Part shown: piece after piece, positions 21,546 through 34,368 of the stretch | How positions within the stretch are numbered: the stretch's first letter is position 1 | Layout of the letters: each line of letters opens with the position of its first letter | Notes under the pieces: model-generated | Seen by the model: only the letters and a program-made list of their open reading frames with translations | Told to the model about the DNA's origin: nothing | Databases searched by the model: none | Position numbers and translations under genes: made by a program | NCBI GenBank assembly: GCA_016617855.1 | Contig: JAECUM010003200.1 | Coordinates: 1-64,000 of the forward strand | DNA: 64,000 nt | Origin: Megalonaias nervosa | Taxonomy: Eukaryota > Mollusca > Bivalvia > Unionida > Unionidae | Direction of reading: 5' to 3'

Positions 21546-24500
21546 TGCAAGCTCTACCTTTGTCTACTATGTTAAATCCCCTCTATATGAGAAACTTCCT
21601 CCTGTCCCTATATTTAGTAAATAGTGGGATGTGGGGAGAGAGATTTCCTCCTCCCCACAATTTTCATTTTACAAGTATATCCAATCTGCATTTGCTATAA
21701 AACTTTATTACACAAAATTCTAAAATGATTCCATAGTGTCCCTTAGTAAATATTTAACAAAACACTTTGAGATTTACCCTTTGTAGTGCTTAACTGAACA
21801 AAAACTGCACTATAGATGGCTAGATTCACATTGTAATTCAACAAAGAATTATAACTTGATGAAAATTAAAGTTTTTGCAATGAAATCCCAAGATATAACA
21901 AGAAACATTTTACTTTTAGATGGTTTTTTTTGGTGTCTTTTTTTACAGTACATGGTAAATGATGTCTTCAACAAGCTCTAACATTATCCATATAGAACAT
22001 TTTGCCTTCTGATGCTCTGATTTAAAACTGGTCTTTTGTGTTACTGTGATTTAAATTAAGCCATAGGTTTTATAATCAATGAAGTATTTATCTTTACTGA
22101 ATGGAAAAAAAATCTACAAATAAGGAGCTTTCTTGCATGAAATACTGAACGGTGTCACATTAAAATCATAAATTACAAAAATAGAACTTTTCTTTGCTAA
22201 ATTGGGGAAACAATTAAAACAGAATAATATCACACACATTCATGTCACTACATTATTTACAACAGTAATCCATCACAGCTTAAATATCATTGCAGTCACT
22301 AATCCTGCAATTACCATGAATAAGAAATGTAAAAAGGTTTATATGCACAAATTGTTGGCTTTTTACCTATCTTTACAATATTTATTCAATGTAGGTTCCC
22401 ATCCACAAATTCTTTCAATAAACAGACAAATTACTGCCACCAAAAATGCAAACAATTATTTGACTTACCTACAGATACCAAATTTTTTTCAAAGACTTTG
22501 TGTTTGAAAACCTGTCAGGATCCTCATTTGATGCAGTGAAGAAAATTATCAGGGACCACACATTTCTATAAGACATAGAGTAGGCCTAATCACAACAAAG
22601 CTACACTCAGTGACTGTCAGTACTCTAACAGTGGTCAAGCTATCAACTGCTGGATTTGAACTGGTCAGGGTCATAAATAGGAAGTCCACAAATAGTAGGT
22701 GACTCCAAGTCTGTACACTTATCCAACAGGAGGGGTTAAGTGTATGAGGAAGTTATTGAACTTGACTAAATCATTCATTACAGATGACTGGATGTTCTAG
22801 CTAGCACTCTGAGACTCATGACATTAATACACAAATTTGACTGATATCTTAAATACTTTAGCCCTTCCTGGTAATGGTTGAATACTATCAGCAGTATATA
22901 CTATTCCCCACCCCACCCCACCTACCTACAAAGAGTGTTACTGCAGCTACCTTTACCATTGTAATTGACAACATGTTTCTCCCTCCACATGTCTAAAATA
23001 TAGGAGGAATTAACAAATCTAAGAATGGAATCAGTGACTGATAAGGGTACTGAACCGGACATAGGTTGGACAGTTGTGACATTTCAGTTGTTTAGAATTT
23101 AAATATATAACTTAGTAACCTTACATTCTTATATCTAGTAATTTATTTTTCAAACTTATATCAAATTTTAGAGTTTAACTTTAAAATCATGCAATCTAAA
23201 ATAATTCAATTTCATTTTGTATTGTTACGTATTCTTCCAGTTTATACAATGCATACTGTATCATGTGTATGTACCTGTACACAATGAAGCCGTGTCAACA
23301 ATGTGGCCAAATAAGATTCCATTAAAGTATATCTAAATGAAATTAATCAAGTCCCTTCTTTATTCTGACCAAAATACCGCCAATTTCTCTAATTTCTCTC
23401 AAGCTTTTATTGCTGACGTGATTAATAACTTGTTCCTTCTATATTCCTAGTATGTGGGATATGGTGACTCTTTCCAAGTCTATTCACAGCTTGGCTCACG
23501 CTGATGTTCTTAATCCTCGTATTAAATCTTCATCATTTTGTGTACTGCACAACCCTGAACTAATATTCTGTAATAAATCACAAAATCGCCTTACCTGCAA
23601 ATGTCCTTTGAGTCCTGATTGATAACTGGACGAAAACAATACACCTGATAATTTGTGACACCGTAAAATGATGACATACATGTACTGCAATAAACAATGT
23701 CTTATGGGGCCTATTATCAATATCCTAGGAGGCCACTTGTACCATATAGATCCACATCTACATCCCTATCGCAATTTACTGTTATTACATTCACAAATCA
23801 AGCTTTTGCAATTTATTCTAGCTAAAGAAATGTACATCCTGAATGCTGAGATGAGTGAAGTGGTATCTATTATTATGCTTCCTACATTTTCCTTACTGAC
23901 TGGTACTTTAATACATGTTGGAACAAACTATGATAAATTCAAGAGATTGGACTACAGAAGCCATCCAACCAAAGAAACGAAACCCTGAATAAAATACAGG
24001 TAGCATTAGAAGAAGGTAGTCACGGAACTAGTTATGCAGCAGTAAACAGCACCATATTATCACAACTAGAAACTGCATCTAAAGAAATATAAAAACTGAC
24101 TTAGAAATCAAATATACTGCATATTCTGGATGGAAAAAAACATCTTTTCAAAAGCAGTCACAACCATTTTAATTGGCATCCCAAAACAAACCAATGAAAA
24201 ATCCAAACAAAGCAACCAACCACACATAAAATATTAGGTTATCCTTAAGTCCTACAGGAAAGTAATCACATATAGCATGTACTATAACGAACAAAAACAA
24301 ATTATTTTTGAATTTCTGTCCATAAGAAAATCAAAGAATACAACTTAACAATGAAGGAAAAGAAACCACCATTTTTAAATCTCTTACCTTCATAAACTAC
24401 CCATGAAAATCTGCATAAATAAAACTTTAATTTGTCATTAAATAAAAAAACAAAATGAAATAGATAGGATGGATGTTAGTTATAATTTTAAAATCAATTT

Positions 24501-24849
24501 AAGGTCAGTCCCAAATACTACTGACAAAACAAATCAACTTACTCTAGCTTTTGTGTGATCTGGTACCATAAATCATATAAAAATAGCGGCAAATAAAATT
24601 ACATTCCAATACTTATAAATTCAAACAACAATAATCATGAAATATGGCTTTGCTAGTTTGTTTTTTTAAATACACAAGCATCCACTGAAACTAAATCCTA
24701 TATACATGATAGTACATCACCGGGGCCAGGTTTTCAGTATTATCGACAGTGGAAGTTTTAAACAATATTTTTTGGATATAATAAAAGATGTAATAGTGCA
24801 GCACCAAATAAATAAATGAGATGCTTTTAATAAGACTAAGGCTTGGTTT
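21546..24849. other. 3.3 kb without a recognisable gene
   Basis: AT-rich; C-rich run ccccaccccaccccacctac near 22905-22925. Between 23460 and 23990 there are open frames on both strands (23496-23720 minus, 74 codons; 23668-23988 plus, 106 codons). A forward frame at about 23490-23620 encodes a short Cys-containing peptide (FCVLHN ... NRLTCKCP). None shows a splice pattern or a family I can name. Confidence 0.45.
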
Positions 24850-25052
24850 GGTTTTGTGGAGCTGATTTCTTTCAGCACATGATAGGTTATAAATGATGGC
24901 TAGTATATTTTGTGGAGAAAGAACCACCCTCCCATGGGAAGCTAATGGTTGGCTTTCACATATACCAATCTTGGTTGAGCCAAGATTTGAACTAGTGCAG
25001 ACAGAGGTGATATGTGTGTGTGATCTGTAAACAGCTCAGCCATCCAGAACCC
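24850..25052 (-). mobile_element. SINE-C, diverged full-length copy
   Basis: On the minus strand there is an A-box-like 'tggctgagctgtttac' and a B-box-like 'agttcaaatcttgg'. The family body follows: 'ggtatatgtgaaagcc', 'ccaaccattagcttcccatg', 'ggttctttctcc', then 'tatactagccatcatttata' and 'cctatcatgtgctgaaag'. The body matches 57444-57675 and 32543-32708 in order. Confidence 0.75.
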
Positions 25053-25947
25053 CATAAACACTAAGTGCAATGGTAGATTACTTAAATTTTCTGTGCAAGT
25101 TACCATAGTGGGTCAACTGGGGAGTTCAACAGTTCTGTTCTAGAAAAAAATAATGCTGATGTTAACCATGGGCAGTTGACCACCACCACCCCACCACCAC
25201 CCCGATTGTGCCTCTAAACATGTTTTGGATCACATCCGTAAAACTAAATAGCTGACCACTATATTTGCCCATTTTTTAAGCTCGAATTAATAACTGGCCT
25301 ACATATATTTTCTTTTCCATGATAAAATTCTGTTTATAATAAACCCATTACCCATTTGGTCTGTCCCTTAAAGTGCATATTAAACATGTTTCAGTGGATA
25401 TTCTGTGATGTATTCCAGTATATATAACAGATTGACAAGAGCCAGAATCTTCTGTGGTGGGAACTTTCTGCCCCCCCCCCTCCCCCCCAAGCACTACATT
25501 TGATTTTTGCTCATAGCAGTAAATGTCAAGCTGGAATACAAACCTGGATATATATGTTCAAAGAAATATTTCCTAAAAATGTGTTTAGATATATTTTGGG
25601 GACATATTTATAGGAAGTTATGGTTGGTTTAATGATGTATGTGAATATGCACTGTATATAATTTTGATAAGTGTCACTATTCATCCAACTTCACAAATTT
25701 CACAATTTTCACAGCTTTACCTAAAGGGTGTGTGAGTTTACCATCATTACGCTTTTATTTCTAGCAAAGTGATAAAGTGTGACCATTTTAATGTGGTCAA
25801 CTGAACATGAAAATGGGAATTATGGAGTTTGGTTCTTTTGCATGGACCTCAATTTCTTCATGTCTTCTTATCATTGTTATCTTTACAACCATTCACCACA
25901 GCACTGTCACCCATCCTAATCAAATTTACTATCTATGGATAACAACA

Positions 25948-25985
<38 letters not shown>

Positions 25986-26910
25986 GTGTAGGCTCGTACA
26001 AATGTAACAAAAGAGTGAAGTCAACAAGCTTTTGTAAATTTTAACAAAATAATTTATTTCCCTAGAAAACAAGGTAAAAATATGAAATAGGACTTACGGT
26101 TTGTGAATATAATTCAAAATTTAATCTTAGAATTGAAAAATATAAGTCCTATCACTAAACAGTTCTAATTGAATCCAGGTTCGAATCTCTATGAAGTTCC
26201 AATATGGAAGGCAATGACATCAGATGAGGTCATTGTACAGAAAGCAACAGTTCCTTGTTGAATCACAATTTATAATGTTCTGTTTAGAATTCCAGAATAA
26301 ATTTCCACTGAATGTCTTTGTCAAGTATTTCATTGAAGTAGAATATTTCCCAGGGTGAATAAATTATTTTAAATAATAAACTCAAATGGCAACAACAAAA
26401 AACCTTCAGCCTGAAGGTATATTTTACGACTGCCTGTGTCTACCAGCAAATGGCTGTTTTAAGCCTCGATTTCAGATCACATGGCGGCTCATGTGATTGA
26501 CTACATGCTTACTAATTTGAACAGCACAGTAAAACAAAATGCCAATTATCACGTACGCTAGAATAGCCCTATCTAAGAATCAGATTCCCATGCTGGAAAT
26601 GAATTTAAAAATGAAACTGTTTACAACAGACTAACACGTGGGTTGAACATTACCTTGGTAATGACCAATCATTTTCACTTAATGTTTACAAAACATCTCA
26701 ACTAAGGTGAGCTAAAAATACTGATAATGTAATACCTTTTACATTCAAATCTGGTCAAAACATAGAAATGATTTTTCTGAAAATAGCCAAATCCCATGAA
26801 AATTATCATTATAATAAAATGTAATGAAACAAAAATAAAATAAAAAAGATTTAAAACTAACACACAAGTAATTAAATTACATATACGTAACATTATTATT
26901 ATTATTATTG
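25053..26910. other. No gene seen; C-tract and (ATT)n
   Basis: This holds CCACCACC runs at 25180-25202, a 10C-T-7C tract at 25471-25488, (ATT)n at about 25948-25984 and a second (ATT)n at 26892-26909. Near 26092-26150 'taggactta' and 'taagtccta' form an inverted pair, and at 26476-26497 'atcacatg' and 'catgtgat' flank gcggct. These are small and have no proven role. Confidence 0.5.
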
Positions 26911-27228
26911 TGACCCCTACAGTGGCCTAAGTGGTTAGCTTGTTGCCTCAGATGCAGGAGGTCACGGGTTCAAACTCCAGCTGAGTCATACCAAAGACTT
27001 TTAAAAATGGTACAGACAGCTGCCTCACTAGGCGCTCAGCATTAAGAGGTTTGTGTTAGAGCTGGATGGCTTGGTGTCAGGATAATGTGACTGGGTGGGA
27101 CATGATGCCACATGTCTGCAGCATGATGCCCCAGTGTTAGACATCACTACAAACTGCTACACTGCAGACATTGTAGCAGTATGACTCAGCTACATTAAAA
27201 ATTTAACACACACACACACACACACACA
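26911..27228 (+). mobile_element. SINE-A, full-length, with (AC)n tail
   Basis: The head has A-box-like 'tggcctaagtggttagc' and B-box-like 'gggttcaaactcc'. The body continues 'gtcataccaaagactt', 'gctgcctcactaggcgctca', 'gcattaagaggtttgtgtta', 'ggataatgtgactgggtggg', and ends 'gcagtatgactcagc', 'aaatttaacacacac'. The (AC)n at 27206-27228 is continuous with the tail. It lies directly after an (ATT)n tract. Confidence 0.93.
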
Positions 27229-27340
27229 TGCATTATTGTTGTTTGTTGTTGTACTTCTTGATGACAGCATTTATTTATTATAGCAGTGTTGGTACATGTA
27301 GTAGTTGCAGTAGCATTAATGCTGTTAACTGTCTTTGCTT

Positions 27341-27342
<2 letters not shown>

Positions 27343-27381
<39 letters not shown>
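27343..27381. repeat. (CAT)n microsatellite
   Basis: Thirteen CAT units; the poly-His and poly-Met peptides across it are artefacts. Confidence 0.99.
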
Positions 27382-27596
27382 TGTTCTGTCTGGAAAATAT
27401 GGGGTAGTGGGGATGGATGTGGTGGGTTGAGGCAGAATAGCCCAGTACCTTGGGATGAATGTTACTAGGTATTTTGTTGGGAACATCAAACTGAACAAGT
27501 ATGTAATTTCTATTTTGCTGTTATGCCTTAAAGCCATTTATGTTTTAATAAATGTTAAAATGGTTTTAAATGCTGGTGGTCTATGTAGTTTTGTTA

Positions 27597-27713
27597 AGAT
27601 TAATCAGTAGAACAAACAACACAGACCCTGATCTACTGGCACATTATGTGAGGGCAGATTAGGGTCTATGTTATTTGCAGTTAGACTCAACTTGTATGCA
27701 AGTACATATGGTA
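27597..27713. mobile_element. MITE-P half copy (arm B and 3' terminus)
   Basis: It starts in the inter-arm spacer ('atcagtagaacaaacaacac'), then arm B ('cagaccctgatctactggc', 'acattatgtgag', 'gcagattagggtctatg') and the terminal 'gcaagtacatatggta'. Arm A and the left terminus are missing. Confidence 0.87.
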
Positions 27714-27837
27714 CATGTCATGAAGCTTCTTTGCCAAAAAGAAGTTTGAAGTATGCAGATTTCTCGTGAATGAATTTATCGAGTATTGCTATCAATCCAT
27801 GCCAATTCTCTTCCTCTTTACATGTTTGACAAAGCAC

Positions 27838-28062
27838 TACTGTAGTGATGTCTGGCTATGGGGCATCATGCCACAGACATGTAGCATCATGTCCCACCCA
27901 GTCACATTATCCTGACACAAGGCTGAACAGTCCTAACACTAACCTCTTAATGCTGAGTGCCAAGCAAGGCAGCTGCTAGTAACATTTTTACAAGTCTTTG
28001 GTATGACTCCACTGGGGCTCGAACCCATGACCTTCCACATCCAAGCCAGACACTTTAGAAGT
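27838..28062 (-). mobile_element. SINE-A, nearly full-length
   Basis: The reverse complement of SINE-A runs from the head (B-box-like 'gggttcgagcccc' at about 28018-28030) to 'agacatcactaca'. The extreme 3' tail is missing. The opposite-orientation copy at 26911 lies about 0.9 kb upstream, so the two could pair as an inverted repeat. Confidence 0.9.
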
Positions 28063-28186
28063 ATATAGTATTATTCAAACACTGTAAAACTTACCATTGT
28101 AGACATACCAGCAGGATTCATACAGCGATATACCAATGAAACTGCACACACTTAGCTTATACTATTTGATAACACAAAAAAACAAA

Positions 28187-29477
<1,291 letters not shown>

Positions 29478-30835
29478 CTTGAAACAAGAGGCCCAAGTCA
29501 ACCTGAGACTGCTTAACTGGCTGACATCTGCTTAATAAACAAATTAAAATCTAACTTAGCTGGATGCTTTCTGTAGAACCTTTTTTGAATAATGTTAATT
29601 TCATATGTTACAAAACTATTGTTGTAAGGTTTCTCTATTTATTTTATAACTTTCACCCTTGTTTGATGGGACACAAGCATCACTGATATAATTCTGAATG
29701 GCCCCCATTCTGGATGTTTTCTGAATTTTTTTTTTTAAGTCTGAGTGTTTTTGACAACTTATTCTTTCAAAGTTTTTCTATTTTTAGCAATGGTGGCCAT
29801 ATTTGATAGATCAGCATCACCTGTGCAGATTTGAAAGCCCTTTATGTCAGGTGCTTTCTAACAAATTTGGTCTAATCTTGCTGGGCAGTTAGTAAAGAGA
29901 TAAGTCAAAGAAGGTTTTTAAATTTTTGGTCACTGTTGCCATATTTGCTGATGGATCAGTTTTATTGGTAAACTATACATGAAACCCCTTATGCCAGAAT
30001 GCTTTCAGCCAAATTTATTAAAATTCTGTTCAGTGTCATTGATATGAAGTTGTTTTAAGTAATTTGTATTTATAGTAACACAACCATTTTTGATGACAGA
30101 TCACCATCACTAGTAAGTATAGTATCAGAAAACCTTTAATAGGTGATGCATTCTTTTAAATCAGGTCACATTCTGTTGAGCAAGTTTTGAGAAGTTGTTT
30201 TTAAGGATTTTCTTCTATTTTAGTAGTGGCAGCAATATCTGATTGCAGATCTGCATTATTTGTATAAATCTGAAAGCTGTTTATTCCATGATACATTCTG
30301 TTATATCTGGCAAATTCTGGTGAGTACCTTTCAAGACGCTATTGTAATGTTTCTTGTATTTCAGTAACAGCAGCCATATTTGATGGCAAATTGGCATTAT
30401 TGAAATCTGTTCAAGTTTAAAGCTATTCATGCTAGGATGCTTTCTATTAAATATGGTTAGATTATGCTAAGTTATTTATTGAGAACATGCTGGTTAAAGT
30501 TTTTCTGTATTTAGTAACTGCAGCCTTATTTGATGGCAGATGGGCATCATTTGTACTGAAATGAATGCCCTATATGACAGGCTGCCTCTTTCAAAAGTTG
30601 GTCAAATTCTGTTCACCAGTTTTGTAAATATTTTTCAAATTTTAGAAATGGCAGCCATATTTCATCCAAGATTGTTATTTTTTATACACACTCAAAATGC
30701 TGGTTATGCCAGGATGCTCTGCTATACTTGGTTGAAACAGAGGATGAGTGATTTTTGAGATGTTCGAAAGAATACATGTTCATGGATGATAGCTGATGAA
30801 TGCCAGAGAAAAATGAATGACTATTCCATAAATCG
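29478..30835 (+). mobile_element. Core-repeat element CR2, near complete, ~7 units of ~145 bp
   Basis: It opens with 'gaaacaagaggcccaagtca', a 5' motif I associate with abundant mollusc repeats. Units then recur with the anchor 'cagccatatttgatggcaga' at about 29793, 29934, 30080, 30226, 30369, 30512 and 30651, a spacing of 141-146 bp. Each unit continues 'tt.gtata..t.tgaaagcc', 'tatgccaggatgctttct' and 'tggtcaaattctgtt.ag.a'. The 3' side (30778-30835) carries 'ggatgatagctgatgaatgc' and 'cgcttgtcctaatggcc'. It has no coding capacity. Confidence 0.82.
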
Positions 30836-32259
30836 CTTGTCCTAATGGCCAGTTCAGATAAATATGTTGAATATAGTGTTGAATACAGGAAAAAATGTTA
30901 TTATTCTACAATAATTTATTTGTTTTCCTTTTCCACAATAACTGTACTAAAACAGGCATCTTTCTGCATTGCCAAATACCAGAAGGATTTAGTACCAATG
31001 CTTTCAATTGCTTATACTGGGGGGGAGGGAGGGGAAGGGGGGAGGTAAAGTAACAAAATTAAATTAGATGAGTATCATTTCTTATGAAAATTAAAGCATT
31101 TTGGTGATAAGAGGTTGACCTTGACCTGGAAGCATTAGTGCACACCAAGAAAGATCCCCGTTTCCAAGTTAATGTTTACAAATATCGAAATGCTATTATG
31201 TACAAGTATATACGGTATATGGTGATCTTTTTTCATAACATTTCCCAAAAAGTGTCTGCAACTTTCATTAATATTTAATTGACACTATTTACATCATTGT
31301 AATCTTATTTCTTGAAGTAATCAAGCCGAAAATGCGAAAATTTCATTAGGCAACCAAACTTTTGCTAGTAAAATGCTTTTGCTGAATATCTTTGTATAAT
31401 GTTTTATTATTCCTGGACATAACTCAGACAAAATTACAGCCAAAGCTCAAAATTTTGTTGAATAAACGCAAGCATTTTGCACAGAATTTACTTGTAAGCG
31501 TGATTACGCATCAATCATGCCATGTCAGTATTCAGCATTGAATTGCAATTTGCAGCTGTGGAATTTGTTGAACCTGTGTGCTGTGTAAACGCAATGGACT
31601 GTCTACCATTTGGCAGTCACAGTGATCATCTGTTTGTACTTCATTTAGCTCTGCCATGTCTCAACAATTGTAAAGTCAATAGTTTGACAAGAAAATATAA
31701 ATTTGTCATGGTTTAATCAGACTCTGATGAGCTGCAATTTTCACTTCCAACAGAAAACATGTATGAACTGTTGAGGGATTCAATTTGTTCCATTCATGTT
31801 AAACATTTAGATCCGCTGAAACCTGATCACACATACTGTAAAGCAACAGGTTTATTAAAATGAGGTCACAATTAATACAAGGCAAGGGACAAAATAATTA
31901 AATATATGTTTACATATGACTTTAACAGACCCAGCATATAAAATAATGTCATATATCATACAATGGAGTGAATATTATATACAGAAATTATGCATATGAT
32001 GTAAAGAAATTTGCATGATACAAAAAGTATGCATGTATGAAGTACAGGGTAAGTTAATAATATTTGAAGCAAGAAATGCAGGGTTGTGCAAATAAAGGGA
32101 TTGATGCATTATTAATCAAAATGAATTTCCAGGAACCCAATATAAAATCATTTCTTCTTTTCTTTTTAAATGATGAATGTTGAAGCTCTCTATAATAATC
32201 TTGATCAATGACAAAATTTTCAAGATGATGAATGTAAAGTTAGTACCATTTTCACTTAA
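30836..32259. other. No gene seen; G-tract and a locally CpG-richer patch
   Basis: A G-rich run at 31019-31045 (ggg blocks separated by single A or AA) could form a G-quadruplex. The stretch 31150-31520 has about eight CpG in 370 bp, well above the local background. A 64-codon forward frame at 31522-31716 is not recognised. Confidence 0.45.
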
Positions 32260-33000
32260 TACAAACTAGACATTGTTTTGGCAGTGGGAGACCAATAACA
32301 AGATTTTCAAGATGGTCAATGTGGTAGCCATATTAGACGGAAGATCTAAACCATTTTCATTCAGAAGCAACTAAATATGATTAGAAGACATTAAGTGAAA
32401 ACCTCACGTTGATATGACCATCCAGTCTGAAGGAGTAGTGATAACTAGATTTTCAAGATGGCCACCCTGCCAGATACCGTACATTGGATTTCAGATATGC
32501 ATCATTTTCATTTAGAATCAACTATACAGCATAAGAAGTCTTCCGGCTAACGTGGGTACGTGAGAAAGCCTGCCAGTAGCTTCTCGTGGGTCGGTGGTTC
32601 TTCCCGGGGTTTTCCAGGGTTCTTCCTCCACCATTAATACTGGCCGCCATGTATAGCCTATCTTGTGCTGAAAAATGGCGTTAAACCCTATAACAACAAC
32701 AACAACAACATAAGAAGTCTTCAGGCGAAAACTCCATGCCAATATGATTTTCTGTTTAGGAGGATTAGGAATAACAAGATTTTCTAGATGGCCACTGAGG
32801 CCGTCATACTGAATGTCCAAGTGGCACCATTTTCATTTCAGACCAACTAGACCCTGTGATAAATATGTTTGTAAAATTTCATGGCAATCCTTAATAGTTT
32901 ATGAATAGCAATAACAAACATATCTTAGTTGACAGATGTATGAAGAAGAACAGGCCATCGCATAGCATCATCTGGTCTTTGAACAGTAGAACTAACAAGA
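32260..33000 (+). mobile_element. Core-repeat element CR3, split by a SINE
   Basis: Units of about 170 bp (SINE excluded) recur with 'caagattttcaagatgg' at about 32300, 32450 and 32777, followed by 'caccattttcatttagaa', 'caactatac' and 'gaaaacctcacgttgatatg'. The 3' side reads 'gacagatgtatgaagaag' and 'cgcatagcatcatctggtct'. The middle unit is interrupted at 32543 by SINE-C. Confidence 0.78.
32543..32708 (+). mobile_element. SINE-C, 5'-truncated, with 14-bp target-site duplication and (AAC)n tail
   Basis: It starts within the body ('cgtgggtacgtgagaaagcc', 'tgccagtagcttctcgtggg', 'ttcctccaccattaatactg', 'gccgccatgtatagcctatc', 'aaatggcgttaaaccctata') and ends in six AAC units. The host sequence cataagaagtcttc flanks it on both sides (32530-32543 and 32709-32722, sharing a base with the insert edge), and deleting the insert restores the CR3 unit. 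The 3' domain, with 'ctggccgcc' and 'ggcgttaaac', is like SINEs known from bivalves and gastropods. Confidence 0.92.
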
Positions 33001-33029
33001 TGCCATCATTTTCTACATGATTTAAATAA

Positions 33030-33255
33030 TGCTTTTCCACCCTAAGTTGCTGTCATCTCACAGAACATGCAATTCAAATAAGATAAACTTCTCCATTCTA
33101 AACTGCTGTCATCACTCATAACATGCAATTCAAATAAGATAAACTTCTCCATTCTAAACTGCTGTCATCACTCATAACATGCAATTCAAATAAGATAACC
33201 GTCTCCATTCTAAACTGCTGTCATCACTCAGAACATGCAATTCAGGTGGATAAAC
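33030..33255. repeat. 56-bp tandem repeat, about 4 copies
   Basis: 'aacatgcaattcaaataaga' starts at 33064, 33120, 33176 and 33232, an exact 56-bp period. Units also contain 'cattctaaactgctgtcatc'. The first and last copies are partial. Confidence 0.96.
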
Positions 33256-34159
33256 ATCTCATTTAACATTTTAAAATAATTGATATAACAGTGAAAACCT
33301 ACTATACAAAAAGAAATTTATTTATTGGTTTTTAATCTCGTGAATCTGGATAAAGAATCTTTCATGAAAACCAGTTTATCTGTGAGCTGTTGTTGTGACA
33401 GTGTTTATATAAGTTGTCATTTATGACACAGAGAAATGAAAAATAAAAGTCTTGGTGCCAATATTGAAATAATAATACAAATAAACCTCTTTACAAAGTC
33501 TTATAATTCACATAAAAAAGATGACACATAACTTTAATTTATTTTTTATCTCTCTCTTCTTATCTAGATAATATTCTACATTAATTTAAAATATATGAAG
33601 TCTTGCTTGTGTTTCAAACATATTTTTTCATAAATTCAAAGCACACAAACAAGTTAAAAGCAAGACTGAATAAAACTCCTACCTTGAAAACATTACAGGT
33701 ACAAAAGAAGAGAGTAATTTCTTTCCATGGTGTCATTGAATCCCAGACACAAATCTCTAACACTCCTTCCAATACAACTGTTCAAGCTAGGAATACAACC
33801 AGTAGTTCCTTTCCTCTCTCTGATCAATCCCTAGCTATCTGCAGAGCCTGCTGATTCTCACAGCAGAGAGTATACTCCCTTACTGACATAGATTGATGAA
33901 CACTGAAATCTTCAATGTAATGTTCATTTTACTCTTCCTAATTAAAAACTCCCTCTTGGGAGGCTTAAGAAAGGTGGCAAAGCACAGGATAACTTGCACT
34001 TGAAGGGCTACTGCACAGTATTGGCAAAGGGTTAAATGGACCCTTAATAAATCTCTATTTACTGTCACATTAATCTTTTTTTGTAGCTGTACTGGACATG
34101 TTATGCCTAAAATTCTTGGAGTTGATTGTCAGTCTTTAGTCATTCCTTCCATATTTATT
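33256..34159. other. No gene seen
   Basis: AT-rich with an 83-codon forward frame (33603-33854) rich in Ser and Thr. No domain or splice support. Confidence 0.5.
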
Positions 34160-34368
34160 GTATATACTCACATATTAGTTGGGTCCAACTTCAAACTGCA
34201 CAGACCAAGATCTGCTGTCGCATAACACGCTGGAAAATCTGGTTCTGTGCAGTTTCTTAGGAGTAACCAGTAGAACAAAAAAAAACATAGACCATAGACT
34301 AATGTGCCTGCATATCAGGATCTTTGGTGTTTGCTGTATGACTCAACTTATCAGTGAGTAATATGGTA
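34160..34368. mobile_element. MITE-P copy
   Basis: The left end is gtatatactcacatattagt and the right end is atcagtgagtaatatggta. Arm A is 'actgcacagaccaagatctg' paired with 'aatctggttctgtgcagttt'. The spacer is 'gtaaccagtagaacaaaa', and arm B is degenerate, ending 'gatctttggtgtttgctg'. Confidence 0.88.

Noticed and set aside
22600..22720. Possible fourth SINE with 'gctggatttgaactggtcag'
   Set aside because: The B-box-like phrase is not followed by any of the three SINE bodies, and no correctly placed A box is present on either strand.
23460..23990. Cys-rich peptide (FCVLHN...NRLTCKCP) resembling part of an EGF-like domain, and a 106-codon forward frame
   Set aside because: The cysteine spacing does not complete an EGF module, a stop follows at once, and the opposite strand is equally open.
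25471..25488. C-tract and the G-tract at 31019-31045 as regulatory G-quadruplex elements
   Set aside because: Sequence allows the structure, but there is no gene or promoter nearby to support a role; noted only as simple sequence.
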